Of a DNA stretch of 64,000 nucleotides, positions 9,255 to 17,194 are shown in pieces; the stretch's first letter is position 1; each line of letters starts with the position of its first letter. This DNA comes from Lachnospiraceae bacterium (GTDB lineage: Bacteria; Bacillota; Clostridia; Lachnospirales; Lachnospiraceae), in contig JAFSYI010000085.1 of assembly GCA_017450065.1 (NCBI GenBank), positions 1 through 64,000 on the forward strand, in the 5' to 3' direction. Made by a program: the position numbers and the translations under genes. The notes under the pieces are model-generated. The model saw only the letters and a program-made list of their open reading frames with translations, had not been told where the DNA came from and did no database searches.

Positions 9255-9719
9255 ATGAAGATAGTGGATGGAAAGGATTATCTTTCTGACGTAAAGGATT
9301 TAATAACAGAGTATTCAAAGAGACTTGGAAGAGATCTGTCATTTCAGCATATAGATGAGGAGTTACAGAATCCGGCATTTAAATATACAGCGCCTGCCGG
9401 AGAAATACTTGTTGCACTCGAGAATGAAAAAGTGATAGGAATGGTTGCGTATCACAGACACACAGATGAACGATGTGAGATGAAGAGATTGTATGTTAAA
9501 CCGGAAACAAGAGGAATGCATCTTGGAGATGCTCTTGTTGAAGAAATAATAAAACATGCCGTAAACGCAGGATATAAAGAAATGGTTCTTGATACCATCA
9601 TACCGTTAAAGGCGGCGATATCACTATATAAAAAACATGGCTTTGAGGAGTGTGAGGCATATTATGATAATCCTATGGATGATGTGATATATATGCGTAA
9701 ATCACTGGTGAATATGTAA
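9255..9719 (+). CDS. GNAT-family N-acetyltransferase
   Basis: A 154-residue acetyl-CoA-dependent acetyltransferase of the GNAT fold. The acetyl-CoA-binding signature is seen in MKRLYVKPETRGMHLGDALVEEII (motif A, R/Q-x-x-G-x-G/A variant) at about 77-100, followed by the beta5 segment MVLDTIIPLKAAISLYKKHGFEE. Substrate unknown. ATG 9255 is preceded by AAGGGAGAA. After its TAA stop the same frame stays open for 48 more codons with a strikingly basic composition (separate entry). Confidence 0.82.
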   Translation: MKIVDGKDYLSDVKDLITEYSKRLGRDLSFQHIDEELQNPAFKYTAPAGEILVALENEKVIGMVAYHRHTDERCEMKRLYVKPETRGMHLGDALVEEIIKHAVNAGYKEMVLDTIIPLKAAISLYKKHGFEECEAYYDNPMDDVIYMRKSLVNM

Positions 9720-9866
9720 CGGAGACTTAAGCTTAATAAGAAACAGAGGCTTGAGCATAATGTGAAACAACGACTAAAGCTAAAAGTAAAACCGCGTGTC
9801 AAATTAAAAAAATATGCTGCAGGGGAATTTGGATCAAAAGATTCTGATGGTTTGAAAAGAAAGTAA
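9720..9866 (+). other. In-frame Lys/Arg-rich extension after the GNAT stop codon
   Basis: Directly after the TAA of the acetyltransferase, 48 sense codons follow in the same frame before the next TAA at 9864. They encode RRLKLNKKQRLEHNVKQR, then KLKVKPRVKLKKY and a short end rich in Lys, Asp and Ser. There is no ATG in this frame, and the only internal GTG lacks a ribosome site. It is either a lost C-terminal tail (a stop gained in this strain), a readthrough product, or chance composition. Confidence 0.35.
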
Positions 9867-9921
9867 GAAGCCGTAAACAGGCAGATTAATTTAGATGCTA
9901 TAAAAGAAAAAGGAGATAGAA

Positions 9922-10746
9922 ATGAAGGTACTTGAATCAGAGTTCGCAAAGGGTTTTATACGTATGTCGGATGATGGGTGGCAGCTTCGCTTCCACGAAA
10001 GGAACGGAGGCAATTTATCTTACAGGATACGCCCGGAGGAGATAGAAGAAGTAAGGGAAGACCTTGTTGAATGCGACTGGTGTGATATAGGTGAGGTTGC
10101 GAAGGAAGTTGCCGGTGAATATTTCATGGTTACCGGAAGCGGCAAGTTCTTTAGAAATGTAAGCCTTAAGCCTGAGGAGTCGGCAGGCATTATAGAGATA
10201 AGTGAGGACGGTTCGAAATACAGGATCGTATGGGGACTTGTTAACGGAGCGGTTCCGACATCAGAGCTGCCGTCCCATCTTCTGAACCAGTCTGTCAAGA
10301 AGCGCGTGACAGGAGGAAAAAACAGGGTTATTTATCATGCTCATCCCGTAAATGTAATAGCACTTACGTTTATACTTCCGCTGGATGACAAAGTATTCAC
10401 CAGAGAATTATGGGAAATGATGACGGAATGTCCAATTGTATTTCCGGAGGGAATAGGGGTGGTTCCATGGATGGTTCCCGGAGGACCTGAGATAGCTGAG
10501 GCTTCTGCCAGACTTATGGAGGAACATAATGCGGTTATCTGGGCGCACCATGGACTGTTTGCCGCAGGTGAGGATTTCGATCTTGCCTTCGGACTCTTTC
10601 ATACAATAGAGAAGTCGGCAGAGATACTGCTTAAGGTGATGAATGTAACAGACAAAAAGAGGCAGACCATACAGACGGATGATCTTAGGAAGCTTGCAAA
10701 GGCGTTCAATGTGGTTCTGCCTGAAAAATATCTATATGAGAAATAA
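9922..10746 (+). CDS. rhaD: L-rhamnulose-1-phosphate aldolase
   Basis: Class II aldolase that splits L-rhamnulose 1-phosphate into dihydroxyacetone phosphate and L-lactaldehyde. Its 274 residues equal the length of the E. coli enzyme, and the alignment is good over the whole chain: ERNGGNLS, VTGSGKFFRNV, WGLVNGAVPTSELPSH with catalytic E115, zinc ligands H139 and H141 in YHAHPVN, the third zinc His at 210 in WAHHGLF, and VFPEGIGVVPWMVPG. AAGGAGA precedes the ATG. No rhamnose kinase, isomerase or transporter lies nearby, so it is an isolated rhamnose gene here. It is 19 nt upstream of moaA. Confidence 0.93.
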   Translation: MKVLESEFAKGFIRMSDDGWQLRFHERNGGNLSYRIRPEEIEEVREDLVECDWCDIGEVAKEVAGEYFMVTGSGKFFRNVSLKPEESAGIIEISEDGSKYRIVWGLVNGAVPTSELPSHLLNQSVKKRVTGGKNRVIYHAHPVNVIALTFILPLDDKVFTRELWEMMTECPIVFPEGIGVVPWMVPGGPEIAEASARLMEEHNAVIWAHHGLFAAGEDFDLAFGLFHTIEKSAEILLKVMNVTDKKRQTIQTDDLRKLAKAFNVVLPEKYLYEK

Positions 10747-10765
10747 ACCGGATGTGAATGATTAA

Positions 10766-11842
10766 ATGAAAGACAGGTTTGGAAGAGAAATTGATTATTT
10801 GAGGATATCGGTAACAGACCGCTGCAATCTGAGATGCCTGTATTGTATGCCGGGAGATATCGAAACTGTTCCGATGAGGGAGATCCTTACATTTGAAGAG
10901 ATCGTTACCATAGTACACTGCGCGTCGAGGCTCGGTATATCAAAGATAAAGATAACCGGGGGAGAACCCTTGGTCAGACGGGATGTATGTAAGCTGATCA
11001 AAATGCTTAAGGCTGTTCCGGGAATAGACCAGGTTACCCTGACGACCAACGGACTGCTTCTTGATGAGATGATAAATGACCTTGTAAGTGCGGGAACGGA
11101 CTGTATTAACATTAGCCTTGACACTCTCGACAGCGAAAGATACAGGCTGATCACAGGATATGACCGGCTTGACAGTGTCATTAAAGGACTGGAATCCGCC
11201 CTTAAACACAATATTAGGGTAAGAATAAATGCAGTGTCCGTTAACTGGGACAAATATTTTGGGAATGGAATAATTGATAAAGAGACTATTGATAGAGTAA
11301 TCAGTGGTAAAGAGATCAGCGGTAAAGATTTCATTGGTAAAGAGACCGGTATTCCGTATGATATAAGAGCTCTTATAGGGCTGTCTGAAAAGTATCCCGT
11401 AGATGTGCGGTTTATAGAACTGATGCCTATAGGATCCGGAAAGGATTATCAGGCTCTCCCGCATGATGTCCTTATACCAATGATACAGGAAAGCTTTCCG
11501 GGCATGGAGAAGGACAGCTATCACGGTAACGGACCCGCCGTGTATTACCATATAAACGGATATACCGGAAGAATAGGCTTCATAAGCGCAATTCACGGTA
11601 AATTCTGCGACTCCTGTAATCGTATACGCCTGACATCAAGAGGATATATGAAAAGCTGCCTGTGCTATGATAAAGGAGTTGACTTAAAGGATATACTGAG
11701 AGGAGAAGCATCTGAAAGCCAAAGGGAGGAGAAACTTCTTGAAGGCATTAAAGACTGTATACTTTCGAAGCCCGATTCCCATTCTTTCCTTAACAGAGAT
11801 GGAATAACTGAAAAACATGCCATGTCGGCTATAGGAGGGTAG
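10766..11842 (+). CDS. moaA: GTP 3',8-cyclase MoaA (molybdopterin biosynthesis)
   Basis: Radical SAM enzyme that starts molybdenum cofactor synthesis by rearranging GTP. The N-terminal cluster motif is C20-x3-C24-x2-C27 in DRCNLRCLYC, with the SAM-binding GGEP at 65-68. The C-terminal second cluster is C281-x2-C284-x13-C298, and the chain ends in the essential Gly-Gly (MSAIGG). At 358 residues it is about 30 longer than usual. The excess lies around 161-196, where short repeats (IDKETID, ISGKEISGKD, FIGKETG) encoded by near-tandem 15-nt units replace a normally short loop. No other moa or mog gene is in the window. Confidence 0.9.
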   Translation: MKDRFGREIDYLRISVTDRCNLRCLYCMPGDIETVPMREILTFEEIVTIVHCASRLGISKIKITGGEPLVRRDVCKLIKMLKAVPGIDQVTLTTNGLLLDEMINDLVSAGTDCINISLDTLDSERYRLITGYDRLDSVIKGLESALKHNIRVRINAVSVNWDKYFGNGIIDKETIDRVISGKEISGKDFIGKETGIPYDIRALIGLSEKYPVDVRFIELMPIGSGKDYQALPHDVLIPMIQESFPGMEKDSYHGNGPAVYYHINGYTGRIGFISAIHGKFCDSCNRIRLTSRGYMKSCLCYDKGVDLKDILRGEASESQREEKLLEGIKDCILSKPDSHSFLNRDGITEKHAMSAIGG

Positions 11843-11933
11843 TAAAGGCAAAAAAGAAGAAAAAAAAGATAAAAGAAAACAGGGACAAAATAGAAAAATT
11901 AAAAAGAAGATAAAAAGGAAGAAGGAATAAGGA

Positions 11934-13034
11934 ATGAAGAACAGGATAATTGTTTTACTGTGTGCATGCGCACTGGCAATGATGAGCTTTACCGGATGCG
12001 ACAAAAAAGATGCATCAAAATCAGACGGACAGAAGGAAGCTGCAGATAGTAACACTACAGAGGAAAAAATCATATCAGGCAGTCCGGCAGATGAGAAGCC
12101 TGTAATAGAGATAACCGATGCCGGCGGAGGAGAAAAACCAACAGAAGAAGAACCTGCAGTCGGAATGGCTAACCCGTGGGTGGAGATAACCGAGAGAGAA
12201 GCAAACGAGATCTGCCTAAGGCTGTTTAAGGCACCGGACGGAGCAACGGAAGTAAAATGGCTTAAGTGCGAGGAACTTGGGGATCCCGAGCGGGGAATTA
12301 AACCTATGGTCCAGCTTTCCTTTACGTTGGATGATCTGAACTTTACGGCAAGGGCATGGGCGGGTGCAGCTGAAGAAGATGAGATTTCAGGTATTTATAC
12401 AGATTGGACGGTAGGACCTGAGGACGTGACACTGGCTAACTGGGGCGATGGAAATATGGCCGGGAAAATGTACCGAGCCATTAGCGACGATGGATATCTG
12501 GATCTTATTACATGGTATGATATCGAGATAAGCATTAAATACTCGCTGTCTGTTGAGGCAAAGGATCTGGAGGAATTTGACATACAGGCTGTGGCTGAAC
12601 AGATGTACAAAGGAAATAGCGAAGCTTCCGAAAATTCTTCCGATGTATCTGAAGAAGTGGAAAAATCAGACGGAATATACGGTTCATATCTTAAAACATC
12701 CGATAAAGACAAGGTTGGAAAGACCGATGAGTATGGTCTGCTTTACAAGGTTGTATATAAATCATCACTGAACGGTGATACCCTTAATCTTGTGGGGACT
12801 ATGGATTACAGAAATACAAGAGAACAGGACCCCATATCGGTTTCCGATGATCTGTCGCATGTGTTTACCGTTAACGATAAAACCGTCTTTCAGATGAACG
12901 GTGGAGACAACGGGCCGGAAAATGTTTCCATGGATGAATTCGCAGGTTATCTAAAGACCTGTTCCGACTCCGGACTGTATGTTGAAGTAGAAGTGAAAGA
13001 CGGTGTGGCGGTAACAGTATCCATTTCAGCCTGA
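11934..13034 (+). CDS. Putative lipoprotein of unknown function
   Basis: A 366-residue secreted lipoprotein: the signal peptide MKNRIIVLLCACALAMM is followed by the lipobox FTGC with the modified Cys at about 22. Next comes an acidic, Ser/Glu/Lys-rich linker (about 23-78). The folded part begins near NPWVEITEREANEICLRLFK, repeated units of which resemble domains in clostridial surface lipoproteins, and ends with a section of the type EYGLLYKVVYKSS…LVGTMDYR. No catalytic motif is recognised. The 90-nt gap after moaA is an almost pure A/G tract ending in AAGGAATAAGG, which provides the ribosome site. Confidence 0.6.
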   Translation: MKNRIIVLLCACALAMMSFTGCDKKDASKSDGQKEAADSNTTEEKIISGSPADEKPVIEITDAGGGEKPTEEEPAVGMANPWVEITEREANEICLRLFKAPDGATEVKWLKCEELGDPERGIKPMVQLSFTLDDLNFTARAWAGAAEEDEISGIYTDWTVGPEDVTLANWGDGNMAGKMYRAISDDGYLDLITWYDIEISIKYSLSVEAKDLEEFDIQAVAEQMYKGNSEASENSSDVSEEVEKSDGIYGSYLKTSDKDKVGKTDEYGLLYKVVYKSSLNGDTLNLVGTMDYRNTREQDPISVSDDLSHVFTVNDKTVFQMNGGDNGPENVSMDEFAGYLKTCSDSGLYVEVEVKDGVAVTVSISA

Positions 13035-13077
13035 AAGCAGAAATAATAAAAAAGATTAGATCATCCTGCCAAACTGC

Positions 13078-15189
13078 TTAATCAATAATATCTTCATAGG
13101 AAGGACACAGGGTAGCGTGTCCTTCTTCTATTTTATAAATCAGATCAGCCTTCTTCAGGGTATTAAGTCTGTGTGCAACAATGATGACCGTACGCTCTTT
13201 CATGACAACATCTATTGCCTGCTGGACCTGACGTTCACTGTCGGCATCAAGGGCACTGGTGGCCTCGTCAAGAACAACTATCTCACTGTCTCTTAAGAGA
13301 GCACGGGCAATGGAAAGCCGTTGACGCTGCCCGCCTGAAAGATTCCCGCCGTTTTCAAGTAAAACGCTGTTGAGCCCGTCGGGAAGAGAGTTGAGCAGAT
13401 CACTGAGACCGACACTGTTAAGCACTTCAAGTACTTTGTCTCTGCTTACGTGTCTGAGACCATAAACAAGATTATCCCATAAAGTGCCCGCGATAAGCAC
13501 AGTGTTCTGCGGTACAACCGATATATGCTGCCTGTAGCTGTTTTTATCGAGCTCTTCGATATCCGTTCCGTCTATAAGGATGCTTCCACCGGTACAGGAA
13601 TACAGGCCAAGAATAAGGTTGAGAAGTGTTGATTTGCCTGCACCTGATTTGCCTATAAAGGCAACACTCTTACCTTTGGGAATCTTAAGGCTTATGTCTT
13701 TAAGAACAGGTTCAGTGCCGGGTTCGTATGAGAAGGCAACATTTCTCAGCTCAATTTCCTTCTTAAAGCTCGAGGAAAGTTTTTTTGTACCGTTATTTTC
13801 AGTGTCCTGCTCACAGAGTATTTCATTTACGCTTACTATACTGTCGTACCCCTGCGTGATAAGAGGCAGCTCATCAAGTACCTTCTGAAGGCTGTTTATT
13901 ATGTTTTCGAATATAGACTGGAAAAGTACTACCGTACCTATGCTGATATACCCCTCGCCTGCCAGAAATGCGGCAAAGCAGAGGCATATAAGACGGAACC
14001 CCTGAAAGCCTCCGTAGCTTACGTTGTTTACTTTTACGCCAAGTCTGTCATACTGATTGGCAGCTTCCTGAACCCTTTTGACTTTCGCGGAAATCTTCTT
14101 GTATTCTGTCCCGGCAAGACCATGGGCACGGGTTAGGGAAGACATCTCGAGCATTTCCTTAAATGCAGCATTACTGGTCTCTGTCTGCTTACGCATGAAT
14201 TTCCTGCTTTCAAGAACAGGATTTGCAAAGCTTCTTATAAACATTATGGCGGCCGGTACAATTACAATATAAAAGAGTAACATTGGCGGGAACTTAATGA
14301 GCGCTGTAACGATAACGAAAATCACATCTATGGTAAGGTGAAGCATGTCGCGAAAATGATCATAGATCAGACTCTGGATGAACTGTACGTCCGAAATGAT
14401 CTTCGACAGAAGACGGCCTGCCTGTGTTGAAGAAAGGAATTTGATCGACAGTATCTGGAGCTTCTGTACAAGTGCCATCTTAAACCCCGATTCTACAGCC
14501 CGTGCAAAACGGTGATAGAAGAGTGCATCTATCCAAAAGCAGACAAGATTAGTGATCAGTGCGGCAAAAAAAGCAAAAATATTGAAGTATATCGCAGAAT
14601 GAAAGAAAGAATTTCCCCTGACAACAATATCTATTATGTTTGCTGAAAATACAGGAAGCATCAGTGCGCAAAGGTGCTTTATACTCATGTTGATAACAGA
14701 GAGCGTAAAGAGCAGACGATGCTTTCCGATAAGATATTTAAGGATTGCCAGCGGTTTACTGTTGACGCTGTCGGCACGATCATAGAATTCAAAGATCTCA
14801 TTATTTATATTGTCCGACCTGAGCTCAGGATATATAAGAAAACGGTTTACACCATTCCTGTACCGGATGCGGATATTGTTTATATATTCATTAATTATGC
14901 TGATATTGATCTCATCCTCTATCAGTTCTTTTTCGTTTTCCGATGCATAGAGTTCGAGAGTTGCCTGACTGCCGGCTGCTGTCACTTCAATATACTTTGA
15001 AATACGTCCTTTTAAAATGACTTTGATATCTCTGAAACCTTCAAGAAGAAGATGATTAAGAAGAGAATCACACAGAATTGTTCCCACTCCGGCATCAAGC
15101 CCGGGATATTTCTTCTTTAGTATTTCGGATATTTCTTTTACAGCGGCTGCGGCCTCTGATCTGTCTGAAATATGCATGTTTAATAACAT
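13078..15189 (-). CDS. ABC exporter (fused membrane and ATPase domains) with an extra N-terminal domain
   Basis: A 703-residue half-transporter of the type I exporter class. The membrane domain spans about 150-440 with six predicted helices, and the ATPase domain about 470-703: Walker A GKSGAGKST, Q-loop VVPQN, signature LSGGQRQRLS, Walker B VVLDEATSALD and the H-loop His in VAHRL. Unusually, about 135 residues precede the membrane part and do not look like a C39 peptidase. They show GVGTILCDSLLNHLLLEGF followed by beta-rich ITVAAG-like strands, loosely recalling a GHKL/anti-sigma-like fold. The ATG has AAAGGAAA upstream. Convergent with the lipoprotein gene; substrate unknown. Confidence 0.88.
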   Translation of the reverse strand: MLLNMHISDRSEAAAAVKEISEILKKKYPGLDAGVGTILCDSLLNHLLLEGFRDIKVILKGRISKYIEVTAAGSQATLELYASENEKELIEDEINISIINEYINNIRIRYRNGVNRFLIYPELRSDNINNEIFEFYDRADSVNSKPLAILKYLIGKHRLLFTLSVINMSIKHLCALMLPVFSANIIDIVVRGNSFFHSAIYFNIFAFFAALITNLVCFWIDALFYHRFARAVESGFKMALVQKLQILSIKFLSSTQAGRLLSKIISDVQFIQSLIYDHFRDMLHLTIDVIFVIVTALIKFPPMLLFYIVIVPAAIMFIRSFANPVLESRKFMRKQTETSNAAFKEMLEMSSLTRAHGLAGTEYKKISAKVKRVQEAANQYDRLGVKVNNVSYGGFQGFRLICLCFAAFLAGEGYISIGTVVLFQSIFENIINSLQKVLDELPLITQGYDSIVSVNEILCEQDTENNGTKKLSSSFKKEIELRNVAFSYEPGTEPVLKDISLKIPKGKSVAFIGKSGAGKSTLLNLILGLYSCTGGSILIDGTDIEELDKNSYRQHISVVPQNTVLIAGTLWDNLVYGLRHVSRDKVLEVLNSVGLSDLLNSLPDGLNSVLLENGGNLSGGQRQRLSIARALLRDSEIVVLDEATSALDADSERQVQQAIDVVMKERTVIIVAHRLNTLKKADLIYKIEEGHATLCPSYEDIID

Positions 15190-15266
15190 TTTATAATATT
15201 TCCTTTATCTGATCATGATCAACGGTAATAAAAGAACCAATTATACTGCCGGAAGGATCTTATGGG

Positions 15267-15680
15267 TCAGGTGTCGGGTGACCAGCTTGCCTGCAGGTCT
15301 TCCACAACAACGTTTTCATCTACCTTCACCACCACCTGATATTCGTCCTCGTACACGATCTCACCGGGGAAGTTGGTATATATAACGTAATAGGGCTGCT
15401 CATATCTCTCGAGGAGCCACATCAGGGGATTTATCATCTTCATCATCATTTCGGAGTTCTCCACCTTGAAATAACAGATAACCTTTTCCTGACGCTTGCA
15501 TTGCGGCGGCCAGGGCAGTTCTTCGGCGAACCAGGAATCTATCTCCTTAAACAAACCGACATCCTCATCATCCATGATCCTGTCGGTGACCATCTGATTG
15601 AGCATGCTGAATATTCCTTTGCCTGTTCTTGTGTTTGCCGCGAGCTTTTTGCCCTGTATCCTGCAATACTTAAATTTCAT
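15267..15680 (-). CDS. Hypothetical protein
   Basis: A 137-residue soluble protein, not recognised. It begins MKFKYCRIQGKKLAANTRTGKG and continues with a Trp/Glu-rich middle (DSWFAEELPWPPQCK) and a strand-rich end (YEDEYQVVVKVDENVVVEDL). No signal peptide or membrane segment. A GGAGA site sits 7-9 nt before the ATG, so the start is secure. It is on the same strand as the downstream ABC exporter with a 77-nt gap and could be co-transcribed with it. Confidence 0.55.
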   Translation of the reverse strand: MKFKYCRIQGKKLAANTRTGKGIFSMLNQMVTDRIMDDEDVGLFKEIDSWFAEELPWPPQCKRQEKVICYFKVENSEMMMKMINPLMWLLERYEQPYYVIYTNFPGEIVYEDEYQVVVKVDENVVVEDLQASWSPDT

Positions 15681-15721
15681 GTGTTTCTCCGTTATATTTA
15701 TAATTCATTAAAGTGATGTGT

Positions 15722-15738
15722 CTGTTCGGAATAGTTAC
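15722..15738 (+). repeat. MITE remnant (right terminal repeat)
   Basis: CTGTTCGGAATAGTTAC, one mismatch to the 17-bp terminal repeat of the IS66-like MITE. No partner left end is present nearby. Confidence 0.6.
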
Positions 15739-15837
15739 GAATATGCTGAATTACTGTTTTTTATGCTGAAAAGCTATCCATATTATATCACAATTATTTA
15801 AAGCAGAAAAAGAAATGATGTATAATAATTTATCCAT

Positions 15838-15866
15838 TTGAAAAATGCATGAAAATTTGATAAAAT
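15838..15866 (+). promoter_or_regulatory. Promoter of the PocR sensor gene
   Basis: TTGAAA at 15838-15843, a 17-nt spacer and TAAAAT at 15861-15866, about 60 nt before the chosen start codon. Confidence 0.5.
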
Positions 15867-15925
15867 ATTTATGATTTTTCGTAGTATTCGAACAAATTGT
15901 GCTTGCATTTTGGGAGGAGCCTGAT

Positions 15926-17188
15926 TTGAGCAGTATTCTGTTAAAAGATATAATACCGACTGACATCCTTCAGGAGATACAGGATGCTTTTTCGGAGTTC
16001 ACGGGAATGGCAGCGATTATAACCGATACAAAAGGTATTCCGATAACAAAGGGAAGCGGCTTTACTAAATTCTGCATGGAAATGACCAGAAAGTCAAAAG
16101 AAGGTGCCAGGAAATGCGAAGCCTGTGACAGGCAGGGAGCTTTCTACACGATGCAGAGTGGGAAGGCCGCCGTTTATTCATGCCATGCTGGGCTTACGGA
16201 TTATGCATCTCCTATTCTTTTGAACGGTGGATTTATAGGCAGCTTCATAGGTGGTCAGGTGAGAACAGAACCTGTGAATGAGGATGAGATACGAGCCAAG
16301 GCCGTTGAATACGGTCTTGATCCTGATGAGTATGTGGAGGCGGCCAAGGCTACAAATGAAATAAAGAGAGAAGAAATAGACAAGGCTGCGGATTTCCTGT
16401 CAAGGCTTGCAGGGATCCTGTCAAGAATGGCATTTCAGTCATATAAGACCATTATGCAGAATCATGAAATGAAGGAAGATGCGAAGAGCCGGTCAGATTT
16501 TATGATGAAATTTTCCAATGAACTAAAGCAGAATGTCAGCGAAATGTATAATTTCTTCTCTGCCGGCAAAGAGAATGAAATGACCTATGAGCAGCTGGAT
16601 AAAAAGGTGTACAGTCTTTTCGCGCGGACCATGGAGCTTGGTTCCATTGTTGAGGACAAGGTTGATTATATAAACATAAAAAACGGTGATTTCAAGCTGA
16701 ATGAGACCATCTACAATATCAACAGTGTGGTTGAAATGAAGATAAAGGAGTTCACTGATCAGTCGGACACTGAAGCAGGGCTGATAAGCTATTCCATAGA
16801 TGATAATGTTCCTGATAAGCTTGTAGGGGATCCTGCAAGGATAGGAAGTCTTATTGGAAAGCTGATAGAGAGCAGCCGGCGCTATAACAGTGATGCCTGG
16901 ATCAGTCTTAATATAAGTTCAAGAAAGAGATCCTATTCAACAGAGCTTATAATAAAGATTACCGACGGTGGAAACGGGATAGAAAAGAACAGGCTCGAAT
17001 TCATGAGAAACTACCTTTCCAACAGAGGCCTTTCGGATGAACATGATGATGAATTTGATATGACGGGGTTTTCGCTGGCAGGCTATCATATCAATGCCAT
17101 GTCAGGTGAATTCGAGCTGAACAGTGAGATCGGAAAAGGCACAGAATTTATTATAAGGATTCCGCAGCTTGAGGTAACGGGAGGATGA
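15926..17188 (+). CDS. PocR-domain sensor with degenerate histidine-kinase-like ATPase domain
   Basis: A 420-residue soluble protein. The N-terminal PocR ligand-binding domain (about 1-165) has its conserved Cys pattern (CMEMTRKSKEGARKCEACD, then VYSCHAGLTDYASPI, and IGSFIGGQVRTEP); in relatives this domain binds small hydrocarbon derivatives. The C-terminal part (about 200-420) follows a histidine-kinase layout, with ITDGGNGIEKN and FSLAGYHINAMSGEFELNS. The phospho-acceptor position reads SNELKQN instead of SHELR, and the usual Asn of the N-box is missing (GSLIGKLIESSRRYN), so kinase activity is doubtful. I start at TTG 15926 because GGGAGGAG lies directly upstream. The next gene, 6 nt away, is a GGDEF/EAL protein, which suggests ligand-controlled c-di-GMP turnover. 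Confidence 0.75.
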   Translation: MSSILLKDIIPTDILQEIQDAFSEFTGMAAIITDTKGIPITKGSGFTKFCMEMTRKSKEGARKCEACDRQGAFYTMQSGKAAVYSCHAGLTDYASPILLNGGFIGSFIGGQVRTEPVNEDEIRAKAVEYGLDPDEYVEAAKATNEIKREEIDKAADFLSRLAGILSRMAFQSYKTIMQNHEMKEDAKSRSDFMMKFSNELKQNVSEMYNFFSAGKENEMTYEQLDKKVYSLFARTMELGSIVEDKVDYINIKNGDFKLNETIYNINSVVEMKIKEFTDQSDTEAGLISYSIDDNVPDKLVGDPARIGSLIGKLIESSRRYNSDAWISLNISSRKRSYSTELIIKITDGGNGIEKNRLEFMRNYLSNRGLSDEHDDEFDMTGFSLAGYHINAMSGEFELNSEIGKGTEFIIRIPQLEVTGG

Positions 17189-17194
17189 GAGCCT

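Noticed and set aside
10795..11596. Long open frames on the minus strand opposite moaA
   Set aside because: They lack ribosome sites and protein-like patterns, and the plus strand carries a complete MoaA with all motifs.
11843..11933. A basic peptide in the A/G-rich gap after moaA
   Set aside because: The moaA frame meets a second stop immediately, and other frames are short; it is a purine-rich leader containing a ribosome site.
13078..15189. Bacteriocin exporter with C39 peptidase domain
   Set aside because: The N-terminal domain lacks the Cys/His peptidase motifs and no precursor peptide with a double-Gly leader is nearby.
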